A stretch of 37,934 bases of DNA from DATKKM01 sp036741795 (lineage in GTDB: Bacteria; Chloroflexota; Dehalococcoidia; SM23-28-2; RBG-16-64-32), in the NCBI GenBank assembly GCA_036741795.1, contig DAINRO010000017.1, positions 1 to 37,934 of the forward strand, in the 5' to 3' direction. The notes under the pieces are model-generated. The model searched no databases. It had not been told where the DNA came from and saw nothing but the letters and a program-made list of their open reading frames with translations. The position numbers and the translations under genes were made by a program. Positions 31,022 to 37,934 of this stretch are shown in pieces (position 1 is the stretch's first letter; every line of letters begins with the position of its first letter).

Positions 31022-33988
31022 ATGCCTGACGTTTATTCCACCCTCGAATCGATTGCCGCCTCGAGGAAGGACGATTCCCTCCGGCCCATCACCTTCGTCA
31101 CACCGTCCCACGCTTCGGGGCTGCAACTGCGCCGAATCCTCGCCTCGCACGGCCCCTTCGCCGCTGTGCGCTTCGAGACACTGCCCCGCCTCGCGGAGCT
31201 GATCGCAGCCGGCTTTCTCGCCGAGAACGGGCGTGCCCCGCTCGCTCGTCCCATCGGCGACTACCTGGCGGAGCAGGTGGCCCTTGAGTCGAGGGAGGGA
31301 CTGAGCCGCATCAGCGACCTTCCCGGCTACGCCCGCGCCCTCCGCCGGATCTTCAATCGGTTCCGTCGCGCCGGAGTAATCGATGGAAGCGCCGCGACGG
31401 CAGTGCCGGGCTCGCACCTGGCCGAAATCCTGCGTCTTTACGGCCTGTTCAGGCAACGGTCGAGCGCCTTCTATGACGCCGAGGACCTGCTGCAGTCCGC
31501 CGCTGAAACCCTGGATGCCGGCCGGGCCGGAATAATGGCAGACCTTGGAGAGATCTTCGTTGTACCACCGGGTCCGCTTACGGCCTCCGCGAATCAGCTC
31601 ACCGAAGCCCTCGGACGCGTGAGCGGCTCCGTCCACCTGTTGGAGCGTCCCACCGGATCGTGGGAGACCAGGGTCGCGATGTCGTCAGATCCCGCCACCG
31701 AGGTAGCCGACGTCGTACGCAACATCCTGCGCGATCTGGAAGCCGGCACCCGCATCGACGAGATCGCTGTCTTTCACGGCGACAGTGACCTCTACCCCCG
31801 CCTGCTGCGTGAGGCGTTCGCCGCGGCGGACGTTCCGGCCGCGCCACTGCCCGGGGTTCCCGTGATCGAGACACGCGCCGGGCGCAGCCTCGTCCAGCTC
31901 GCTGAGTTGCCCGGCAACGACTACTCGCGCACGGCTGTGTTCGACTTCCTCGAAGTTGCGCCCCTGAGGTTCAGCCTGCCGACAATCGGCGGCGATACCG
32001 TCGCCCGGGTGACAAGCTGGGACTCCATTACTCGCGAGGCGGGCATTACCCACGGCGCCGCCACCTGGGCCGACCGGCTGAGCGGCTTCGCGGTGGATCG
32101 TGCCCGGGAAGCCAGCATTCTCACCGGCCGCGGCCCCGACTACGAGAGCCGCGCCCGCCGCGCCGAGTACCAGTCCCACGACGCCACGGAAGTCGCCGGC
32201 GTGGTGGCGGCCCTGATCGAGCGGCTGGTGCCACTGGAGCGAGAGCAGCCCGCCGGCGACTTCATCGCAAGTTTCAAGTCGCTGGTCCACGATTATCTGG
32301 AGCCTTCGCGCGACCCGGACCCCGGCGCTATGAAGGATGGCCTCGACGAGGCGCTTGAAGAAATAGACCAGCTCGGCGCAATCGGCGCTGTTGGCGGCAC
32401 CTTTGCCTTGCAGCGCTTCACGGCCGCGCTCCGCGCTAACCTCGAAAGCGCTCACATCCGGCCCAGGAAACTCGGTGACGGCGTTGTCCTCGCCAGCTAC
32501 CGGTCGGTCGCAGGACTGCGCTTCAAGAACGTGTACCTGTGCGGCGCATACGAGGGCGCCTTCCCGTCCGGCGCCGGAGGCGACACTCTCCTCGACGACA
32601 GCGTCTGGCGCGCGCTCAAGACCGAATATCCCAGCACCGAGGACGTCCAGACTCGCCTGGAGCGCGGCCGCGAGGCCGTGCGCGCCGCCGAGGGCAGCGC
32701 CAACGGTGGCGTTGTCACGTGGTCCTGTCCCGCATACGAGCCGGGAGGCGCGCGCGACTATTACCCCGCCCCCGAGATGGTCCGCGCCGCCGGCACCACG
32801 TTCGGCTCCCCCGTAACGGCAGCGCAACTTCGGACCGGCTCCGAAATCTCGGGCGGCCGCCCCTCTCCCCTCGGCGCGTCTCTGCGCGGCCCCGTGCTCA
32901 ACGCCGCGGAGCTGGGCCTCCGCCGGGCAGTGGAGCTCGCGCGGGAGGGTCGCCAGGTCCACGCAAACCACGACCGTTTCCGGCCCGTTACGATGCTGAA
33001 TTCACGGAGCGGGAACCTGTTCACCGAATGGGAAGGGCGCGTCGGAACTGGCCTCGTCGATGTCGCCGGTCGCCGCGTCTCCCCGACTTCACTGGAGAAG
33101 TACTCCGAGTGCGGCTTCAGGTACCTTGCCTCCTCCGTGCTTTATCTCCGCGCGGTGGAGGAACCGAGCGCAACCGAGACGATAAGTCCGATGGACCGGG
33201 GCAGCCTCGTCCACTCCGTCCTGGAGCTCTTCTTCAAGGAGGAGCAGGCAAGCGGCAGGCCCGGCGTCAGGGAGCGCTGGACCGCCAACGACCGCGACCG
33301 GCTCCATGCCCTGGCGGACGAGGAGTTCCAGCGCGCCCGGGCGCGCGGCATCGCCGGGCTTGGAATCTACTCCCAGCACGAGGTCAGGACCATCCAGGCG
33401 GACCTCGAGCGCTTCCTGGAGGAGGACAACGACTTCCGGGCGGAGACGGGCGCGGTGCCGGCCTCCTTCGAGGACTGGATCCCCGAAAGTGAAGTCTCCG
33501 GGGTCATCTTCCGGGGAAGCTATGACCGCATGGACGCCACGCCAGATGGCCGAAACGCCTGGGTCATGGACTACAAGACGGGCAGCACGTTCGGGTTCAA
33601 AGGCTTCGAAGAAGATCCCCTTCTCGGCGGCCTGAAGCTCCAGGCAGGGATGTACGGCTACAACGTCCCCGGCGCCGACCACGTCACCGCCATCTACTGG
33701 TTCATAAGCAACAGGGGCGAATTCGAACGGAAGTCCGCCGTGATCACGGACGACGTACGAAAGCGGCTGGAGACCGTTGTTGGAAAGATCGTCGATGGAA
33801 TCGCGACGGGCGTCTTTCCCGCTGTCTCCGGTGACGCCAATGACTTCACCGGGAGCTTCGATAACTGCAAGTTCTGCGACTTCACCCGCATCTGCCCGGT
33901 TAACCGCGACGACGCCTTCGAACGAAAGCGGGCCGATGCCGCAATAGCGCCCTGGCTCGCCATTGCCGAGGCGGGAGCGCTACCGTGA
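31022..33988 (+). CDS. addB: AddB-like helicase-nuclease subunit
   Basis: AddB works with AddA in resecting double-strand-break ends. The 988-residue protein has a helicase-like N-terminal fold without a recognisable Walker A (ITFVTPSHASGLQLRRIL). A C-terminal PD-(D/E)XK nuclease follows: GSLVHSVLELFF, RGSYDRMD, WVMDYKTG and LKLQAGMYGY. An iron-sulfur staple is indicated by one Cys before the nuclease (YSECGFRYL) and CKFCDFTRIC near the C-terminus, the C-x2-C-x5-C spacing of AddB. The ATG at 31022 is preferred since a strong promoter lies just upstream. It ends overlapping addA (GTGA). Codon use looks more C-ending than in neighbouring genes. Confidence 0.88.
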   Translation: MPDVYSTLESIAASRKDDSLRPITFVTPSHASGLQLRRILASHGPFAAVRFETLPRLAELIAAGFLAENGRAPLARPIGDYLAEQVALESREGLSRISDLPGYARALRRIFNRFRRAGVIDGSAATAVPGSHLAEILRLYGLFRQRSSAFYDAEDLLQSAAETLDAGRAGIMADLGEIFVVPPGPLTASANQLTEALGRVSGSVHLLERPTGSWETRVAMSSDPATEVADVVRNILRDLEAGTRIDEIAVFHGDSDLYPRLLREAFAAADVPAAPLPGVPVIETRAGRSLVQLAELPGNDYSRTAVFDFLEVAPLRFSLPTIGGDTVARVTSWDSITREAGITHGAATWADRLSGFAVDRAREASILTGRGPDYESRARRAEYQSHDATEVAGVVAALIERLVPLEREQPAGDFIASFKSLVHDYLEPSRDPDPGAMKDGLDEALEEIDQLGAIGAVGGTFALQRFTAALRANLESAHIRPRKLGDGVVLASYRSVAGLRFKNVYLCGAYEGAFPSGAGGDTLLDDSVWRALKTEYPSTEDVQTRLERGREAVRAAEGSANGGVVTWSCPAYEPGGARDYYPAPEMVRAAGTTFGSPVTAAQLRTGSEISGGRPSPLGASLRGPVLNAAELGLRRAVELAREGRQVHANHDRFRPVTMLNSRSGNLFTEWEGRVGTGLVDVAGRRVSPTSLEKYSECGFRYLASSVLYLRAVEEPSATETISPMDRGSLVHSVLELFFKEEQASGRPGVRERWTANDRDRLHALADEEFQRARARGIAGLGIYSQHEVRTIQADLERFLEEDNDFRAETGAVPASFEDWIPESEVSGVIFRGSYDRMDATPDGRNAWVMDYKTGSTFGFKGFEEDPLLGGLKLQAGMYGYNVPGADHVTAIYWFISNRGEFERKSAVITDDVRKRLETVVGKIVDGIATGVFPAVSGDANDFTGSFDNCKFCDFTRICPVNRDDAFERKRADAAIAPWLAIAEAGALP

Positions 33989-36900
33989 CCCAGTCGCCAG
34001 GAGCGCTCACCGGGCACGAGAGGATCGCCGACGCCGCAAGCGCCCGGGAGACCTTCTTCGTCGAGGCCGGCGCAGGCACCGGGAAGACCACGGCGCTCGT
34101 CGGCCGCGTCGTCGCCCTTGTCAGCTCTGGGATCCCCATCGAGCGTATCGCCGCCGTCACCTTCACCGAGCGTGCCGCGGCAGAACTTCGTGACCGCGTC
34201 CGGGAAGGCCTCGAAACCGAGCGCGCTAAGGGCAACGATCCCCACGGCTACATGAAGGACGCCCTCGAATCCCTCGACCGGGCGCAAATGTCCACTATCC
34301 ACGCCTTCTGCCAGGCGCTCCTTCGCATCTTCGCCGCCGAAGCGGGCGTCGCGCCCGACTTCCAGGTTCTCGACGAGATAACAACCGAGCGCCGTCAGGA
34401 GGACACCTGGCGAGAGTTCCTCGAAGACCTCGCCGGAGATTCGGACGCCGAGGAGCGCATCGACCGGGTGCTGCGCCTCGGACTCTCGACTGGTGATCTC
34501 GCGGCCTTCGCGGACGCCATGGTCCGTGCAAACGACCTCGCCCGCAAGCTGGAGGCGAATATGCCAGAGGCTGCCGAGCCCACCTGGCCAGACCTTGATC
34601 ATCTCGCAAATAAGCTCGAATCCACCGGGTATCGCTTCGTCCCGAGGGACGATGCTATGCGGGGGAAGTTCGTGAAGCTGGCCGATCTGTTGGCCCGCCT
34701 CGCCTCAGCATCCGCCCGCGAGCGCGAGGTGGTCCTGGCCAACGCCGGCGAGCTGAAGTTCAAGGGCGCCGGGCAACAGGGGAACTGGGGCGGCAAGGAA
34801 GGGAAAGAACAAGTTGTCGAAATCGGCCAGGATGTCATGGACCAACTTGCTCGCCTCCTTGGAGAACTGAGGAGTAAAGCGCTCGCCGGCTTCGTGCCGA
34901 TCGTCGTCCGCTTCGCCCGGGCCGACGAAGCGCGCCGCTGCCGCGAAGGAACGCTTACTTTCAACGATCTCATCGTCCAGGCAAGCGAGCTTCTCGCCAA
35001 CAGCGAGCCCGCCCGCGTGTCCCTGCGCAACCAGTACGACAGGCTCCTGATCGACGAGTTCCAGGACACCGATCCCCTCCAGGTCCAGATCGCTCGCGCT
35101 TTCGCCACCGATCCCGAGACCGGCGCGGTAGAGCACGGACGGCTCTTCCTCGTGGGCGATCCTAAGCAGTCGATCTACCGCTTCCGTGGCGCCGACATGG
35201 CCACCTTCGCCGACGTCCGCGCCTGGATGGAGGAATCGGGCGCAACGTTCGTGGATCTCGACGTCAACCGCCGCTCCCGCCCCGCCATCCTCGAATGGGT
35301 AAACGCGGTCTTCGAGACAGTTATCGGCGACGGCACCAACGCCGGGGTGCAGCCCCCCTACCGGGCCATACATCCGGCCAGGGAAACAGACCTGAAGGGC
35401 CCATCTGTCGGCGTGATCGGGGAGGCTTACCCGGGAGTGGTAGCTCCGACGCGGGCCCGCGAAGTCGCCGATACCGCGGCGCTGTGCCGCACGGCCGTGG
35501 ACCTCGAACCTTGGCAGGTGCAGGTTAACGGAGAAGTACGGAACGCCCGGTACGGCGACATCGCCATACTCATCCCCACCCGGGGCAATCTCACGGGTCT
35601 CGAACGAGCGCTCAGCAGCCGCCGCATCCCGTACCGGGTGGAGGGTGGCAGCCTCGTCTTCCGCACGCAGGAGATCCGCGACATAATCAACTGCCTCTCC
35701 GCCATCGATAACCCCTCCGACGAAGTGGCCATCGCCGGCGCTCTCCGAAGCCCCGCCTTCGCCTGCAGCGATCGTGAACTCGTCGAATTCAAGCAATCAG
35801 GAGGGCGCTTCAACTACCTGCACCCCGGAAACGAGCAGCAATCCGGTCATGTCGCCGGATCCCTCGCCGTGCTCAAGGGCTACTTCGAACGTAAGCACCA
35901 CGGCTCGCTGGCCGCGCTCGTCGAAGGCTTCTGCTCGGAGCGGGGCCTCGTCGAGATCGGCGTGCTGCACGACGCCTCCCGCAACAGCTTTCGCCGCGCC
36001 CGTTACATGATCCAGTCCGCGCGCGATTTCGAGGCATCGGGTCCGCAGAGCCTCCGCTCGTTCATCTCCTGGATCGAGCGCCAGACAGTCGGCAAGGTCT
36101 ACAACCGGGAAGGGGCAGACCTCGATGACGATGAGGACTCCGTGCGGATCATGACGATCCACGCCTCGAAGGGGTTGGAGTTTCCCATAGTGTTCATGGC
36201 CGGGCTATCCGCAGAGCCCCGGGGCACCCAGTCGGAGATGATCTTGAGGAACGATCTGGCCGGGAGATTCGCCTTCTGTCTCGGCGCCGCCGCCCGCCGC
36301 TTCACGCTCGGCGATTACGCAGATCTACAGGCCCTTGCTGCCCAGCACGAACGCGCCGAGCAAAACCGCACCCTCTACGTGGCCGCCACCCGCGCCCGCG
36401 ATCACCTGGTGGTATCCCTTTACCGAAAAGAGCCTTCCTCGAGCCCCGCGGATACCCTGGCCAGGGCCGGCGCCGAATCGGCCGCCGGCAACCGCCTGAC
36501 GGTGCCTGACGTGGCGCCTTCCCACATCCTGCCCTTCGAGGGCCTTACCCTCGAGATCGATCCCGAGCAGACAGCAGACACTCTCGTCGCCCAACGGAGA
36601 CGAGTGCTTGGTGCCGCGCGGGCGATGAACTACACCAGCGCTACCGCCCTGAAGCGACTACTTCCGGCAGATGGCGACGACGACCGACCGGGCCGCGAGG
36701 ATGACACCGAGCCGTGGTCGCGAGGGCGGGCGCGCACTCGCCTTGGCCGCGCCGTTCACGCCGCCATCCAGGGCCTTCCGATGGGCGCCAATGATGGTCT
36801 CATCGCCTCCTTCAGCCGCGCCCAGGCCGTTGCGGAGGCCGTCCCTCACCTCGAGGCCGACGTCACCCGCCTGGTCACCTGGGTTGTGAAGGAGTCGGAC

Positions 36901-37257
36901 GCTTGGAAGCGCGCCATCGGCGCGGGACGCGCCCTCCGCGAAGTGCCGTTCGCCCTCCGCGACGGCTTCACTGTGCTCGAAGGCTTTATCGACCTCGTCA
37001 TCGAGACGCCTGAAGGACTCGAAGTAGTCGACTGGAAGACAGACCGGATCAACGAGGGTGAGGTTGAGGGCCGACTCGAAGATTACAAGCTCCAGGCCGG
37101 CCTTTACGTCCACGGTCTCGAACAGGCCACGGGACGGCTTGTTACCGGCGTCACCTACGTCTTTGCGGAACCCCGGATCGAGCGACCGTTCGATGATCCC
37201 CGGGGGCTAGCCCGCTCCGCCATCGCGCACCTGCGCGCCGCATCGCCCGCGGTGTAA
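33985..37257 (+). CDS. addA: AddA-like UvrD/RecB-family helicase-nuclease
   Basis: AddA is the motor and nuclease subunit of the AddAB end-processing complex. The 1090-residue protein has Walker A AGAGTGKTT near residue 31, LLIDEFQDTD (Walker B), LVGDPKQSIYRFRGAD, and the helicase motif VAATRARDHLVVSL. The C-terminal RecB-like nuclease has RLGRAVHAA, GFIDLVIET and VVDWKTDR, then YKLQAGLYVH. The GTG start overlaps the addB stop. Typical AddA is about 1,100-1,250 residues, so the length is normal. No RecD-type gene is visible, consistent with the two-subunit AddAB system. Confidence 0.92.
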   Translation: MTQSPGALTGHERIADAASARETFFVEAGAGTGKTTALVGRVVALVSSGIPIERIAAVTFTERAAAELRDRVREGLETERAKGNDPHGYMKDALESLDRAQMSTIHAFCQALLRIFAAEAGVAPDFQVLDEITTERRQEDTWREFLEDLAGDSDAEERIDRVLRLGLSTGDLAAFADAMVRANDLARKLEANMPEAAEPTWPDLDHLANKLESTGYRFVPRDDAMRGKFVKLADLLARLASASAREREVVLANAGELKFKGAGQQGNWGGKEGKEQVVEIGQDVMDQLARLLGELRSKALAGFVPIVVRFARADEARRCREGTLTFNDLIVQASELLANSEPARVSLRNQYDRLLIDEFQDTDPLQVQIARAFATDPETGAVEHGRLFLVGDPKQSIYRFRGADMATFADVRAWMEESGATFVDLDVNRRSRPAILEWVNAVFETVIGDGTNAGVQPPYRAIHPARETDLKGPSVGVIGEAYPGVVAPTRAREVADTAALCRTAVDLEPWQVQVNGEVRNARYGDIAILIPTRGNLTGLERALSSRRIPYRVEGGSLVFRTQEIRDIINCLSAIDNPSDEVAIAGALRSPAFACSDRELVEFKQSGGRFNYLHPGNEQQSGHVAGSLAVLKGYFERKHHGSLAALVEGFCSERGLVEIGVLHDASRNSFRRARYMIQSARDFEASGPQSLRSFISWIERQTVGKVYNREGADLDDDEDSVRIMTIHASKGLEFPIVFMAGLSAEPRGTQSEMILRNDLAGRFAFCLGAAARRFTLGDYADLQALAAQHERAEQNRTLYVAATRARDHLVVSLYRKEPSSSPADTLARAGAESAAGNRLTVPDVAPSHILPFEGLTLEIDPEQTADTLVAQRRRVLGAARAMNYTSATALKRLLPADGDDDRPGREDDTEPWSRGRARTRLGRAVHAAIQGLPMGANDGLIASFSRAQAVAEAVPHLEADVTRLVTWVVKESDAWKRAIGAGRALREVPFALRDGFTVLEGFIDLVIETPEGLEVVDWKTDRINEGEVEGRLEDYKLQAGLYVHGLEQATGRLVTGVTYVFAEPRIERPFDDPRGLARSAIAHLRAASPAV

Positions 37258-37269
37258 GCTTTCCGCGAT

Positions 37270-37934
37270 ATGCCGCAGATCAAAGTCGCTACGCTGAACC
37301 TCTTCAATCGGATGGGCGACTGGGATGCCCGCTTCCCCCTGGTAGTCCAGGGGCTGGACGAGCTTGCTCCCGACGTGATCGGCCTGCAGGAAGTTGACCT
37401 GGGTATCGACCAGGGAATGCAGATCAGCCGCGAGATCAACCGGCGGCTTGGAGATACTCCGCACTACCGGATTAAGCACGCCACCTCGCCCGGAGTCCGA
37501 GCTTCGATATTCGGCATCGGGACGCTAGCGCGCATTCCCGTTGTGGAGCACCAGGTGCTCGACCTCATGACCTTCGACCGCATCGCACAGCGGATGGTAT
37601 TCGAGGTCGGGGGGAAGAGAATGGCGCTGGTGAACACGCACCTCCACCATCCGGACGACGCTGCGGAAGAGCGCACGGAACAGGCAATCTACCTGCTGGA
37701 CTGGCTGGACAGGCAGGAGAAGCTCCCGTTGGTCATCCAGGGCGACTTCAACTCGTACACCGGTGAGAAGACAATCGAGGTCATGAAGGCGCGGTTCCGC
37801 TCCGCATTCGAGGCGGTGCATGGACATGAGCCGGACAAGACCTGGCCGACGCCGGTGAACGACTGGGACAACTCGCCGTCGGGGACCCTGGACTACATCT
37901 ACGTATCGGAGGAGTTCAAGGTAATCGACGCGGG
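37270..37934 (+). CDS. Endonuclease/exonuclease/phosphatase family protein (partial, 3' end outside window)
   Basis: The ATG at 37270 opens a frame of at least 221 residues running off the right edge. It reads VATLNLFNRMGDWDARFPLV, then IGLQEVDLG, LVNTHLHHP, IQGDFNSYTGE and SGTLDYIYVS, the standard motifs of the DNase I-like EEP superfamily (sphingomyelinase, inositol phosphatase, exonuclease III relatives). The Glu of LQEVD, the Asp/Asn of GDFNS and the Asp of LDYIY are in place. The specific substrate cannot be assigned from this fragment. It lies 12 bases after addA and may be in the same operon. Confidence 0.88.
   Translation, partial: MPQIKVATLNLFNRMGDWDARFPLVVQGLDELAPDVIGLQEVDLGIDQGMQISREINRRLGDTPHYRIKHATSPGVRASIFGIGTLARIPVVEHQVLDLMTFDRIAQRMVFEVGGKRMALVNTHLHHPDDAAEERTEQAIYLLDWLDRQEKLPLVIQGDFNSYTGEKTIEVMKARFRSAFEAVHGHEPDKTWPTPVNDWDNSPSGTLDYIYVSEEFKVIDA

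Noticed and set aside
31685..32971. A 428-codon open frame on the minus strand within addB
   Set aside because: Mirror of the GC-rich addB coding strand; Gly/Ala-rich product with no domain.
1..37934. tRNA, rRNA, CRISPR, insertion sequences, prophage or toxin-antitoxin genes
   Set aside because: The gaps were read on both strands; no cloverleaf, regular spacer array, transposase, integrase or terminal inverted repeats were seen.

Overview
The window is a gene-dense piece of a moderately GC-rich bacterial chromosome, with short intergenic gaps (none over 300 bases), many GTG starts and start/stop overlaps. The nuo cluster without NADH-input genes, the guaB3-type IMP dehydrogenase relative, tandem FmdB zinc ribbons and the GAK-type genes suggest Chloroflexota (Dehalococcoidia/SAR202-like or a neighbour). 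This placement is an inference from gene content; no rRNA or tRNA gene is present to confirm it.

Layout. 1-1125: the end of an unknown gene, two short dispersed-repeat tracts, a DUF35 zinc-ribbon/OB-fold gene and a hypothetical gene. 1194-10486: a respiratory complex I operon, nuoA-C-D-H-J-K-(small ORF)-L-M-N, with no nuoB, nuoI, nuoE, nuoF or nuoG. 10505-15219: housekeeping genes ybeY, dnaX, ybaB/ebfC, recR, recO and two tandem FmdB zinc ribbons. 15216-18559 (minus): rsmI-metG-tatD. 18638-20161: guaB3 and dodecin, convergent, each with a recognisable promoter. 20173-23600 (minus): a three-gene cluster (serine-palmitoyltransferase-like enzyme, GNAT-type acyltransferase, extended SDR) matching the bacterial ceramide pathway spt-bcerS-cerR.

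23766-30299 is the most interesting part. Two amphi-Trp proteins, a PhoU domain fused to an APH-type kinase, an ATP-grasp enzyme and an HprK-related kinase lie head to tail with overlapping ends. They are followed by a PHP phosphoesterase and an orphan PhoB/OmpR-type response regulator. The Grasp/Amphi-Trp/Kinase combination is the signature of the uncharacterised GAK system. The PhoU-kinase fusion, and four TTACAW-type direct repeats at 10-11 bp spacing in front of the operon, suggest control by phosphate or by a PhoB/PhoP-like regulator. A related TTAAC/TTACA array precedes the response-regulator gene.

30350-37934: a structured convergent intergenic region, a hypothetical gene, then addB-addA (double-strand-break end processing) from a near-leaderless promoter, and the start of an endonuclease/exonuclease/phosphatase-family gene cut by the window edge. 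No CRISPR array, insertion sequence, prophage, tRNA or rRNA was seen.
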